DNA from: CAVYHJ01 sp963768165 [NCBI: uncultured bacterium]
Lineage (GTDB): Bacteria > UBP4 > UBA4092
DNA length: 64,000 nucleotides
Direction: 5' to 3'
Assembly (NCBI GenBank): GCA_963768165.1
Contig: CAVYHJ010000026.1
Location: forward strand, 186,001-250,000
Below are positions 42,684 to 54,106 of the stretch, piece after piece. Numbering within the stretch: position 1 is the stretch's first letter; each line of letters starts with the position of its first letter. A program made the position numbers and the translations under genes. A model generated the notes under the pieces. It was not told the origin of the DNA. It saw only the letters and a list, made by a program, of their open reading frames with translations, and searched no databases.

Positions 42684-43502
42684 ATGGTAAAGTCTACTAT
42701 TTGGTATATTACACTATTCCTTTTGAGTATTCTTTTGGCCAGTTGTTCCAGTGTCAAGCAGTTTGACATTAATGGTCATATTGGTGGAAATAATGTCTGG
42801 ACAAAGGATAAATCACCTTATCTACTTTCCGGTGGAGATGTCTATCTGGATCAGGGTGCCACTTTGACCATCGAACCAGGAGTAACGGTTAATTTCATGG
42901 GGAATAATTATCTTATTGTGGAAGGAAAATTAGATGCCCAAGGCACGGAAACCGACCCTATTATTTTCAAGCCATTAAGTCTAAATATTGCCAAGATGAA
43001 AGGAATTCAGATTGTCGGAAAAGACCCGAATATAAGTTCGACATTAAAGAACGTGCAGGTACACGATGCCGATTTTGGGATTTATGTGGATTCTGCCAAC
43101 GTGCAAATAACGTATAGCCTGCTATCCGGCAATGGGGAGGGGATTCATCTTTGGAATAGCAACGCGCTGGTGGAAGATAATAATATTATTAATAACCAGA
43201 ATACCGGACTTTATATTGGAGGCGGGAAACCGACGATACAACGTAATCTTATCGCACATAACCAGACGGGTATTGCAATAGATTACGATGCCCAACCTAT
43301 CATTATGGAGAACGATATTGACCCAACGCAAAATGCCCTGGTAACAGTAAATAAATGTGTCCATCCTTTTTCTTTAGCCAATAACTGGTGGGGAATAACC
43401 AATATCGGTTCTGTAAAAAGTGGGATTCTCCTACAAGAAGGCAACGACTCGAATCTTAATATTCAATTAGAACCGATAGCCCAGCAAGCATTTCATAAGT
43501 AA
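42684..43502 (+). CDS. Right-handed beta-helix lipoprotein
   Basis: A 272-residue protein counted from the ATG at 42684, with a GGG-rich site before it (an upstream TTG at 42648 is less likely). The N terminus is a signal with lipobox LLASC, so it should be lipid-anchored. The mature part has GGDVYLDQGATLTIEPGVTVNFMGN and repeated short motifs (VQVHDADFGIYVDSA, NSNALVEDNNIINNQNTGLYIGGG) typical of pectate-lyase-like parallel beta-helices. It may bind or cut polysaccharide, but no catalytic residues can be named. Confidence 0.7.
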   Translation: MVKSTIWYITLFLLSILLASCSSVKQFDINGHIGGNNVWTKDKSPYLLSGGDVYLDQGATLTIEPGVTVNFMGNNYLIVEGKLDAQGTETDPIIFKPLSLNIAKMKGIQIVGKDPNISSTLKNVQVHDADFGIYVDSANVQITYSLLSGNGEGIHLWNSNALVEDNNIINNQNTGLYIGGGKPTIQRNLIAHNQTGIAIDYDAQPIIMENDIDPTQNALVTVNKCVHPFSLANNWWGITNIGSVKSGILLQEGNDSNLNIQLEPIAQQAFHK

Positions 43503-43505
43503 ATA

Positions 43506-44306
43506 TTATTCTTTCGCGCCGGCTTTTTTGAGTAATTCAGCAATATCCTTTTTATTCAACAATTCTGCTAACTTCAGTGCTGTCTGACCATTATGGTTTT
43601 TAATATTAATGTCTGCTCCATGATTTAATAAAACTTGAACTGTAAGCTTATTTCCGCTTCGCACAGCCCACATTAACGCTGTCATTCGATTTTCTACTGT
43701 GGCATTAATATCGGCACCATGTTCCAAGAGAGATTGAACAATGTCTGAATATCCTCCTCGAGCGGCTAAAGATAACGCACTCATATTACCGGCCCAAACG
43801 TTGATATCTGGCTTGGAATATAACAATTCATTAACAATATCTGTTTCTCCATTTTCCGCGGCACACATTAAAGCAGTTACACCCCAACGATCAGTTGCAT
43901 TAACATTTACTTTATTGGCATAAATTAAGTCAACGCGGTTATTTTTTACTGCCCAAATTAAACCCTCCGGAGATTTCATCCAATATTCAAAATATTTAAG
44001 CATGCAAAAAGATGTAAGTAAAAGGATAATAAAAATAATTAAGAAGACTCTCTTGGTTTTAAAAAATGTCTTTTCCATATCTGATGAATTTAACCTATTG
44101 ATTTTTTGTTGATAAAACATCAAGAAAAGGATTATTCCCACAATGATGTCAAATAAAGCTGCGTTAAAAAAAAGAAGGAGCATGGGTGGGGGAATCTTAT
44201 AACTCAGATTAAAGAAGAAAATTAATGAATTTATAAAAAGCGTTACAAACACTAAAACAAAGATAATATAAATGATTTGAAGTTTGCTATTCTTATCAAA
44301 CGGCAT
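43506..44306 (-). CDS. Ankyrin-repeat membrane protein
   Basis: A 266-residue protein from the ATG at 44306; a TTG at 44564 in the same frame would add 86 weakly conserved residues, so the start is uncertain. Three to four membrane helices occupy the first 110 residues. Four ankyrin repeats follow (AVKNNRVDLIYANKVNVNATDRWGVTALMCAAENG, LLYSKPDINVWAGNMSALSLAARGG, LLEHGADINATVENRMTALMWAVRSG and LLNHGADINIKNHNGQTALKLAELL). They should lie in the cytoplasm and bind a protein partner. It is divergent from the LPS/CTP operon. Confidence 0.65.
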   Translation of the reverse strand: MPFDKNSKLQIIYIIFVLVFVTLFINSLIFFFNLSYKIPPPMLLLFFNAALFDIIVGIILFLMFYQQKINRLNSSDMEKTFFKTKRVFLIIFIILLLTSFCMLKYFEYWMKSPEGLIWAVKNNRVDLIYANKVNVNATDRWGVTALMCAAENGETDIVNELLYSKPDINVWAGNMSALSLAARGGYSDIVQSLLEHGADINATVENRMTALMWAVRSGNKLTVQVLLNHGADINIKNHNGQTALKLAELLNKKDIAELLKKAGAKE

Positions 44307-44605
44307 AGTATTATCTTCTATTTCAAAGATAATAGCATAAAGCAAGCGTTTGTGAATTTTAATTCTGCAACGAAATCGATTGCCTTTTTCTTTCCCAACG
44401 CCTTCTTCTGTTACCACGAACGATTTTTCAGTCTTAAACTGCACTCTATCAAAAATGTAAAAAAGACGATGCGTTAAAATATAGAAGATAGGGGATAGAG
44501 AAAGAATGTTTTGAATTTTCTGAAAGAATCTGTTAGGATTAAATCCCGTCCTGAAGATGTTCAAAAAAATCCCATTGGAGGAGTCATTTTACGGCGCTTA
44601 AAAAA

Positions 44606-45544
44606 TTGACCATTAATCCCCAAAAAGTAAAATTATATTCTGTCAAGCAACGAAAACATAAAGTCCATGTGACAGATTTCGCGTCGGTTCCAGTTCTTTC
44701 AAAAAATTTAGACCGTTGGCTGGAGAGCTTTCCACAAATTTTAGCAGCGAAAGATTTTCGTGCGGTTGTTGATGCTATTGTCTCGGCGCACAAGAAAAAC
44801 AAACCCGTCCTCGCCATGCTCGGTGGTCATGTGGTGAAATGTGGCGTGTCGCCCTTATTGATTGATTTAATGAAACGCGGAATTTTATCTGCGGTAGCCA
44901 TGAACGGCTCTACCAGTATTCATGATTTCGAAGTGGCGTATATGGGACAGACCAGTGAAGATGTCGCGGAGGGGTTGGATGACGGCACTTTTGGCATGGT
45001 CAAAGAAACGGGAGAGTTGATTCATTCCGCCATAAATGCAGGTCAAACTACTCATTTGGGAATGGGGGAATTGTTGGGACAAAAATTAAATCGCATGAAA
45101 GCACCGTATCGGTCGTATAGTATTTTAAGTTATGGCGCCGGTCATTCTATCCCGGTCACAGTGCATACCGCCATCGGCACGGATACGATTTATCAACATC
45201 CCGATGTGGACGGAGCGGCAATGGGTGAAACCAGTCTGCGGGATTTTTATAAACTGGTCTCGGTGATTGCGCAATTAGGAAATGGCGGGGTGGTGTTGAA
45301 TATCGGCTCGGCGGTGGTTCTTCCCGAGGTTTTTCTAAAAGCATTAACAATTGCCCGAAATCTTGGCTACCCGGTAAAAAATTTCGTAGCCGCAAATTTC
45401 GATATGATGCAGCATTATCGTCCTCATGAAAATGTCGTTTCACGACCTATTCGTACAGGCGGGAAAGGATATTCCATTACAGGGCACCATGAAATTATGA
45501 TTCCCTTTCTTTATGCAGCCGTGATGGCAAAATTAAAAAAATAG
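44606..45544 (+). CDS. Deoxyhypusine synthase-like family protein
   Basis: A 312-residue protein, TTG start at 44606 without an ideal ribosome-binding site. It has the AMLGGHVVKCGVSPLLIDLMKRG, AMNGSTSIHDFEVA, VHTAIGTDTIYQHPDVDGAAMGETSL and NGGVVLNIGSAVVLPEVFLKAL segments, in an order that parallels deoxyhypusine synthases, and a GHHEIMIPFL end. Bacteria lack eIF5A, and family members are not well characterised. The gene is 23 bp from rfaE1, so a link to LPS precursor synthesis or polyamine-linked chemistry is possible. The family assignment is by pattern and needs a profile search. Confidence 0.5.
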   Translation: MTINPQKVKLYSVKQRKHKVHVTDFASVPVLSKNLDRWLESFPQILAAKDFRAVVDAIVSAHKKNKPVLAMLGGHVVKCGVSPLLIDLMKRGILSAVAMNGSTSIHDFEVAYMGQTSEDVAEGLDDGTFGMVKETGELIHSAINAGQTTHLGMGELLGQKLNRMKAPYRSYSILSYGAGHSIPVTVHTAIGTDTIYQHPDVDGAAMGETSLRDFYKLVSVIAQLGNGGVVLNIGSAVVLPEVFLKALTIARNLGYPVKNFVAANFDMMQHYRPHENVVSRPIRTGGKGYSITGHHEIMIPFLYAAVMAKLKK

Positions 45545-45567
45545 GTTAAGGTTTAAGAGCATGAATT

Positions 45568-46569
45568 ATGAAAACCATTAAAAATCCACAATTTGATAAA
45601 TGCAGATTGATTGAATTGATTCAATCAATTCCCAAAACAAAAATTATGGTGATTGGGGATTTGATGTTGGATGAATTTATTTGGGGAAAAGTGAATCGAA
45701 TTTCCCCGGAGGCGCCCGTGCCCGTGGTCAATGTGACCAAAGATTCGTATGCGTTGGGTGGTGCGGCGAATGTCGTTAATAATATTCGCGCCATGGACGG
45801 ACAGGTGTATGTGGCGGGTGTAGTTGGCACGGATGAAATTGGCAAACAGGTATTTCAAGAATTCGATAAAGTGGGTGCAAAACCTGTGGGTGTGATTCCG
45901 GATAAGTCCCGCACAACGACCTTAAAAACCCGCGTAGTTGCGCATCATCAACAAGTGGTGCGGATAGACAGAGAGACCTTGGGCGATATGAATGAAACCG
46001 TCAGACGGAAATTGATTGCAGCGATTGAAAAATATCTTCCGAAATGCGACGCGGTTATCATCGAAGATTATGGCAAAGGGGTTATTGTGCCAGAGACCTT
46101 GCGCCAGATTCGCAAGTTGACTCAAAAATATAAGAAAATCGTTTCCGTAGACCCTAAGATTAATCATTTTACCCATTACAAAGGGGTCAATGTCATTACA
46201 CCGAATCATCATGAAGCCGGTCATTTCGTAGGGATGGAAATTAAGGATCATAAAACTTTATTGCAAGTAGGGAGAAAATTGTTGAAATTATTGGCCGGAG
46301 GTTCGGTACTGATTACACGTGGAGAAGAAGGTATGTCGCTCTTTGAACCGAATGGGGAAATCACTCATATTCCTACCAAGGCACGAGAAGTGTTTGATGT
46401 CAGCGGGGCTGGTGATACCGTAATAGGAACTTTGACCGCGATTATGGCGGCGGGCGGTACATTAAAAGAGGCGGCGGTGATTTCCAATTATGCGGCTGGC
46501 GTGGTCGTTGGCAAAGTGGGTGTAGCAACCTGTTCACCGCAAGAATTAATTACAGCATTATCTCAATAA
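45568..46569 (+). CDS. rfaE1: D-glycero-beta-D-manno-heptose-7-phosphate kinase (RfaE domain I)
   Basis: A 333-residue PfkB-family kinase that phosphorylates heptose 7-phosphate at C1 for LPS inner core. Features are VIGDLMLDEFIWGKVNRISPEAPVPVV, GGAANVVNNI, DYGKGV near residue 172, a VITRGEEGMSLF stretch and the ATP/anion-hole motif DVSGAGDTVIGTL near residue 275. The adenylyltransferase domain of bifunctional HldE is absent, so a separate enzyme (RfaE2) is expected elsewhere. It precedes kdsB by 3 bp, in an LPS precursor operon. Confidence 0.9.
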   Translation: MKTIKNPQFDKCRLIELIQSIPKTKIMVIGDLMLDEFIWGKVNRISPEAPVPVVNVTKDSYALGGAANVVNNIRAMDGQVYVAGVVGTDEIGKQVFQEFDKVGAKPVGVIPDKSRTTTLKTRVVAHHQQVVRIDRETLGDMNETVRRKLIAAIEKYLPKCDAVIIEDYGKGVIVPETLRQIRKLTQKYKKIVSVDPKINHFTHYKGVNVITPNHHEAGHFVGMEIKDHKTLLQVGRKLLKLLAGGSVLITRGEEGMSLFEPNGEITHIPTKAREVFDVSGAGDTVIGTLTAIMAAGGTLKEAAVISNYAAGVVVGKVGVATCSPQELITALSQ

Positions 46570-46572
46570 ACT

Positions 46573-48970
<2,398 letters not shown>

Positions 48971-48981
48971 TCCATATATTT

Positions 48982-49593
48982 ATGAACTCCAACACAATGA
49001 ACGCGGAAATACGGCGCAAGTCTTTTCATTTGATCGGACTTTTAATCCCGATTTGCTATCACTATTTGACAAAAATATCCGCCTTATGGATTTTAGGAAT
49101 TATTTGTATCCTCTACCTGGGTGTGGAAATTTATCGCAAATCCAATCACAAATTCAACCATTTTTTCATTAACACCTTGCGTCCCATTATGCGTGATTCG
49201 GAACATTATGCCTTTGCCGGTACGACCTATTTTCTATCAGGGTGTTGGCTGACGATTCTGTTTTTTGATAAAGATATTGCTATGCTGGCTATTTATTTAT
49301 TTATTTGGAGTGATCTTGCAGCCGCTCTTGCGGGAAAATATTGGGGAAATAAGAAAATTATTTTCAATAAAAGTTTGGAAGGGAGTGTGGCCGCTTTGAT
49401 TGTCGCTTTGGTTACAGGAGTTTTTTGTAAGCCCTTTATAATGAATGGGTTAGACATGTTTACCTTATGTATTGCTTCATTCTTATGTGCGTTTTTAGAA
49501 TTATTTTCACCGGGGAATTGGGATAATTTCACCATACCTATTGGAGCGGGATTGGGTATTACCTTTTTTCCAGTATTAATGAAAGCATTTTGA
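48982..49593 (+). CDS. Diacylglycerol/polyprenol kinase family membrane protein (DGK1/SEC59-like)
   Basis: A 203-residue protein with about six membrane helices. Features are EIRRKSFHLIGLLIP (conserved Arg-Lys-x-x-His), SDLAAALAGKYWGNKKI, KSLEGSVAALIVAL and SFLCAFLELFSP--WDNFTIPIG, the motif set of the CTP-dependent dolichol/diacylglycerol/phytol kinase family. It would phosphorylate a lipid alcohol such as undecaprenol or diacylglycerol, recycling the carrier for cell-wall or LPS polymers. It lies 11 bp after pyrG. Confidence 0.82.
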   Translation: MNSNTMNAEIRRKSFHLIGLLIPICYHYLTKISALWILGIICILYLGVEIYRKSNHKFNHFFINTLRPIMRDSEHYAFAGTTYFLSGCWLTILFFDKDIAMLAIYLFIWSDLAAALAGKYWGNKKIIFNKSLEGSVAALIVALVTGVFCKPFIMNGLDMFTLCIASFLCAFLELFSPGNWDNFTIPIGAGLGITFFPVLMKAF

Positions 49594-49628
49594 CATAAAT
49601 TTGCTTGACAAGAAGTCCTAGTTAACGG

Positions 49629-50894
49629 ATGATTTATCGCATGAGTGTACCAATAACTTCTAAAATAAGTGTGGGACAAGGGCATCCCTTATTAATCATA
49701 GCCGGACCCTGTGTTATCGAGTCGGAACAGCTTTTGATGGATGTCGCCGGACAAATGAAAGAATGGACGGATGAACTGACTTTACCCTATGTTTTCAAAG
49801 CCTCGTTTGATAAAGCCAACCGCACATCGGTCAATTCATTTCGCGGATTGGGCATGGAAAAGGGACTGGAGCTTTTGACAAGTGTCGAAAAATTGCTGGG
49901 ATTGCCTTTGTTGACCGATGTACATGATGTGAGCCAGGTGAAACCAGTTGCAGAAGTTGTGGACATTTTACAAATTCCCGCGTTTCTTTGCCGACAAACA
50001 GATTTATTGATAGCAGCGGGGAAAACGGGGAAAGTGGTAAATGTAAAAAAAGGGCAATTTTTATCACCCCAAGAAATGAAAAATATCATCGAGAAGATTG
50101 AATCGGTCGGAAGCAAGATGATTTTGTTAACTGAACGGGGGACAACTTTTGGATACAATAATTTGGTCGTGGACATGCGGTCTTTACCCATTATGCGAAG
50201 TTTCGGGTACCCGGTGATTTTTGATGCCACTCATTCCGTGCAACAACCGGGAGGAATGGGGTCGGCGACCGGCGGGGATCGGCAATTTATTCCTTATTTG
50301 GCACGGAGCGCCGTGGCAGTAGGGTGTGATGGTGTATTTTTAGAAACCCATCCCAATCCAGAAAAAGCCAAATCCGATGGACCGAATATGATTCCTTTAT
50401 CCGAAGTATATTCCTTACTGGAACAATTAAAAGAATTGCATGACCTTACTGCTAGACAGATGATCTCTAATCGAGGAAAGAAGAAACTAGAAACTGATAC
50501 GGTAATCATTCATACGGATGGATGTTCTAAAGGAAATCCGGGAGAAGCAGGAATTGGGATTGTTTTTTCAGATGGAGCAGGGGAATCCTTCCATAAAATT
50601 TATAAATATATCGGTGAAACAACCAATAATGTGGCAGAGTATACTGCCTTGATTACGGCGCTTGAAGAAGCGCAAAAACAAGGGTTTAAGAAAATTGCCA
50701 TTCTTTCGGATAGCGAATTAATGGTGAAACAGGTCAATGGGCAATACAAAGTGAAAGATGCCAATCTAAAAAATTTGAACAAGCGGGTTCAAGAATTATG
50801 GCAACATTTTGATACTGCAACCATTCAGCATATCCCCCGAGAAAAAAATGAAGAAGCGGATTCTTTATCCAATCTCGCGCTTGATAATAAGTAG
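49629..50894 (+). CDS. kdsA: KdsA (Kdo-8-phosphate synthase) fused to a ribonuclease H domain
   Basis: A 421-residue single reading frame. Residues 1-280 are a complete KdsA, which condenses PEP with arabinose 5-phosphate: AGPCVIES, FKASFDKANRTS, KKGQFLSPQEM, TERGTTFGYNNLVVDMRS, FDATHSVQQPGG and GCDGVFLETHPNPEKAKSDGPN. A short Lys-rich linker leads to an RNase HI-type domain (residues 290-421) with all four metal-binding acids: Asp in IHTDGCSKGNPG, Glu in NNVAEYTAL, Asp in LSDSELMV and Asp in EEADSLSN. The fusion of an LPS enzyme with RNase H is unusual. The second ATG (49641) is also possible. Confidence 0.88.
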   Translation: MIYRMSVPITSKISVGQGHPLLIIAGPCVIESEQLLMDVAGQMKEWTDELTLPYVFKASFDKANRTSVNSFRGLGMEKGLELLTSVEKLLGLPLLTDVHDVSQVKPVAEVVDILQIPAFLCRQTDLLIAAGKTGKVVNVKKGQFLSPQEMKNIIEKIESVGSKMILLTERGTTFGYNNLVVDMRSLPIMRSFGYPVIFDATHSVQQPGGMGSATGGDRQFIPYLARSAVAVGCDGVFLETHPNPEKAKSDGPNMIPLSEVYSLLEQLKELHDLTARQMISNRGKKKLETDTVIIHTDGCSKGNPGEAGIGIVFSDGAGESFHKIYKYIGETTNNVAEYTALITALEEAQKQGFKKIAILSDSELMVKQVNGQYKVKDANLKNLNKRVQELWQHFDTATIQHIPREKNEEADSLSNLALDNK

Positions 50895-50895
50895 C

Positions 50896-50927
50896 GGCGG
50901 GTCTGAGACCCGTTCCTACAGTTTTTT
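50896..50927 (+). terminator. Probable rho-independent terminator of the LPS/CTP operon
   Basis: CGGGTC (50898-50903), loop TGA and GACCCG (50907-50912), extended by G-U pairs, with GTTTTTT after a short spacer. The hairpin begins two bases after the kdsA stop; it also resembles a common interspersed palindrome. Confidence 0.55.
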
Positions 50928-50932
50928 CCTGA

Positions 50933-53900
50933 TTAAGGATAAAGTGTAGGATCCCCATAATCAGGGTCATCCTGATCACGATCGAAATCAACATTGGATA
51001 CAGCTAGCAATCCCGGTTCATCACTGCGAGCGCCAAATTGAAATTGATAATAGGGATTTATTGCTTGGGCAACAGCCCGGTATGTTCCTGATAGAAGAAC
51101 TCCAATTCCCGCCGACGCCATCAAATTACTCGGAGCGATTCCAATTTCCTGTTGACCGCTGGATTGAACACCGTAGGTGGAAACCAAAACAATTCCCAAT
51201 GAATTGAATACTCCCGATTCCACTGTGAAGGTCGCCCGGGCACCGACTTCTCGACCTGGAGTAACGGCAAAGGTTGCTGCCTCATTACCGTGACCATTAT
51301 TGGCAGTCCATTTGATTCCTTTTTGATTTAAACCTGAACCAGCACCCGCGAAATCCAGAATTAACGTATTGTTAGAAACTGATATTTCAGGAGAAGTACT
51401 TGCGCCAAAATAAATTTCTTGACCCCAGCCAACCGTATCTAAAGAAACATTGAAATCACCATAGGGATAAAAGAGACGGGTATTATTTCGATTGGCATAT
51501 ACCAAAGTTGGAGCACTATTGATTATTTGCAATTCGTCAATATAGATATTTCCAGCAGTGGATGCTTTGAACTGAAATTGAAGATAACCTGTCTCACTAT
51601 TGCTGTGAACCAGAAGGGGGGTCTCCTGCCAGGTCCAGATCGTCGGAATTCCAAACCAGATATTGGCTGAAGCATCAGTTTGTTCACTGGGAGTAACGAT
51701 ATTGTTAAAACCGTACAAAAATGATTGATGCGCATTGCTACCGCTAGCCACGACGCGCATTCGCATGGTATACCATTGATTGGTGGTCATTGGAATCCAA
51801 TTGAAAAGTTGTGGGGTTCCTTTGATACCACCAGATGCATTAGGAAATGTAAACTGCCAGACTCCGCTCGCTGGAATCCCCGCAGCATCTGTGTAAGTGC
51901 TAAGCCAACTGGAAATAGCCATAACGGTTCTTCCGGGTGGAATTTCCAGCCCATAGGCCGTTGTATCATTAGCCGTACTAAACGTACTTTGGGAAAGAAG
52001 ATTGTTGTAAACAGCAATTTGTTCTTTGTCAATGTCCTTGCCATACGGAGGGGCAGAGACAGGTGAGGCAATAACATCCACATAAACCGGGCCTGAGAAA
52101 GACTGTAAAGATTGTATCCGAATAACTGTGCTATCAATCCATGTAGCGGTTACGATACTAGGATTGCTCATGATGATTGAACTGGGGTTTCCGAAAGATG
52201 GTGGTATAATCGGACCAAGAACATTGCTCATATAATTGGTCAGGTTCAATTCCCAGGAAGAACCGGCAGTTAACCCAATTATGGGTAATTTATCAATTTT
52301 GTAGGTTGAATATTTTACTTTATTAGAAGCGGTACTTGATCCCAAAGCATTTAAATCTTTATAAACATTGATTCCAGTAGTAGCAGCATTGTAACTGGAT
52401 TGGGATACTGTACTTCCGGATAAAGAGCTTAATGTTATAAAGTTTACAGGTGTGGAAAAAACTGTTCCCGAACCACCGCTATTATAATATTCCAAGTTAA
52501 TCGCATTACTCAAAGATTGTCCGACAAATAGTTTCAGGCTGGGGACGGTAGATAATACCGGTGCGGATATATTAGGATTATATTTACAAACAAATACATC
52601 ATATCCTCCGGATAGAGTTGTATTATAAGCACCGAAAGTAACTGGAAAATTCGGTGAATTGGTGATTCCAGTAATATACACATCACCAGAAGAATTTACT
52701 AATACTCCGTATCCTTCATCGTCATCACTCCCTCCGAGATACGTTGAGTAAAGCAGAGAACTACCGCTGGGATTCAATTTGCTGAAGAAAACGTCATTCA
52801 GTCCTTCGTGGAAAGTGGTATCGTTGGTTCCAGAAGTCACTGGGAAATTAGATGATTGTGTAATCCCTGTGATATATATGTTATTAGCGGAATCCAAGGT
52901 AATTGCATTTCCGTAATCATCTCCTTTCCCACCTAATAAAGTGGAAAATATCAAAGTAGTGCCGGAAGAATTTAATTCGGTTACAAACACATCTCGTCCC
53001 CCATTGTTGGATGTATCAAAGGATCCCCGCACTATGGGAAAATTTGGGGATGATGTGTTTCCTGTAACATAAGCATTTCCGGATGTGTCAACTGCGATAG
53101 CCGCACCTACGGAATTCCCACTGCCTCCTAAAAAAGTAGAATAGACCAGAGAACTTCCAGTAGGATTGAGTTTCGTGATAAACGCATCTTCATTTCCATT
53201 GAATGAAGTATCCAATGCACCATGAGTAATTGGAAAATTTGTAGCATAGGTTTGTCCGGTTATATACGCATTCCCAGTGGAATCAACGGCTATTCCATTC
53301 CCCTGGCACAAATCATTTCCTTCTAAAAAGGTGGAATAAATTAAGTTAGAACCCGTTTGATTGAGTTTGGTAACGAAGACGGACTCCCCGCTGATATTTG
53401 TTGTTTGATAAGCATTAGGAGTAGACGGAAAATTTACAGAACCTGCGTATCCAGTAATATAAACATTCTCATTGGAATCCAAGGCAATCCCATAACTGTA
53501 ATCGTTGCCACTGCCTCCCAGAAGAGTGGAATAGATCAGAGAATCACCGGTTGGACTTAACTTACTAACAAAAACATCTGACCCGCCGTTATTGTTTTTT
53601 TGATAAGCACTTGATGTTGTCGGGAAAGTGGTCGAAAAGGTATATCCCGTGATATATACATCTCCTTGTGTATCTACTACAAGACCTGCGCTACCGTCTG
53701 CGGCATTGCCTCCTATCAATGTTGAGTATAAAAGAGTACTCAAATCGGGGGTAAACTTGGTCACAAAAGCATCGTAACTCCCGCCGTTGAAACTCGTATC
53801 GTAAGAGGTTGATGTTGTCGGAAAATCAGTAGATGATGTCTGTCCGGTGATATAAATATATCCGGCGGTATCCTGGGCGATAGCAGTACTGTAATCATCA

Positions 53901-54001
53901 TTACTACCACCCAGGAAAGTGGAGTAAACAAGAGTCCCCGCCTCTGAAATATTTGCAATTATTAAATTACAAATAAATATAACTAATATTTTTTTCATCA
54001 T
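50933..54001 (-). CDS. Giant secreted protein with seven SBBP beta-propeller repeats
   Basis: A 1022-residue exported protein with a signal peptide (about 1-21). Residues 22-480 contain seven SBBP repeats of about 60 residues, each LVYSTFLGGSxDD, then V-D-x-x-G-N-x-Y-(I/V)-TG and S-x-x-F-P, a count that fits one closed seven-bladed propeller. Residues 480-1022 are a long beta-rich region with a probable jelly-roll segment (WQETPLLVHSNSETGYLQFQFKASTAGNIYIDELQI), unrecognised. SBBP proteins are common on the surface of environmental Gram-negative bacteria and may bind carbohydrate; no catalytic motif is visible. Confidence 0.8.
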   Translation of the reverse strand: MMKKILVIFICNLIIANISEAGTLVYSTFLGGSNDDYSTAIAQDTAGYIYITGQTSSTDFPTTSTSYDTSFNGGSYDAFVTKFTPDLSTLLYSTLIGGNAADGSAGLVVDTQGDVYITGYTFSTTFPTTSSAYQKNNNGGSDVFVSKLSPTGDSLIYSTLLGGSGNDYSYGIALDSNENVYITGYAGSVNFPSTPNAYQTTNISGESVFVTKLNQTGSNLIYSTFLEGNDLCQGNGIAVDSTGNAYITGQTYATNFPITHGALDTSFNGNEDAFITKLNPTGSSLVYSTFLGGSGNSVGAAIAVDTSGNAYVTGNTSSPNFPIVRGSFDTSNNGGRDVFVTELNSSGTTLIFSTLLGGKGDDYGNAITLDSANNIYITGITQSSNFPVTSGTNDTTFHEGLNDVFFSKLNPSGSSLLYSTYLGGSDDDEGYGVLVNSSGDVYITGITNSPNFPVTFGAYNTTLSGGYDVFVCKYNPNISAPVLSTVPSLKLFVGQSLSNAINLEYYNSGGSGTVFSTPVNFITLSSLSGSTVSQSSYNAATTGINVYKDLNALGSSTASNKVKYSTYKIDKLPIIGLTAGSSWELNLTNYMSNVLGPIIPPSFGNPSSIIMSNPSIVTATWIDSTVIRIQSLQSFSGPVYVDVIASPVSAPPYGKDIDKEQIAVYNNLLSQSTFSTANDTTAYGLEIPPGRTVMAISSWLSTYTDAAGIPASGVWQFTFPNASGGIKGTPQLFNWIPMTTNQWYTMRMRVVASGSNAHQSFLYGFNNIVTPSEQTDASANIWFGIPTIWTWQETPLLVHSNSETGYLQFQFKASTAGNIYIDELQIINSAPTLVYANRNNTRLFYPYGDFNVSLDTVGWGQEIYFGASTSPEISVSNNTLILDFAGAGSGLNQKGIKWTANNGHGNEAATFAVTPGREVGARATFTVESGVFNSLGIVLVSTYGVQSSGQQEIGIAPSNLMASAGIGVLLSGTYRAVAQAINPYYQFQFGARSDEPGLLAVSNVDFDRDQDDPDYGDPTLYP

Positions 54002-54106
54002 TTACGCTATATTTTATGGATTTTAATAGAGGTTTCACCGTTCAAAAGTTAGCAATGTTCATTATACGATTAATATTGTCAATGTTGCGGGAGATGAATT
54101 GCCGGA

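Noticed and set aside
44307-44564. N-terminal extension of the ankyrin protein from a TTG start
   Set aside because: The 86 extra residues look random, start from TTG without a clear ribosome-binding site, and include no recognisable domain; a start at 44306 is simpler, though this is not proven.
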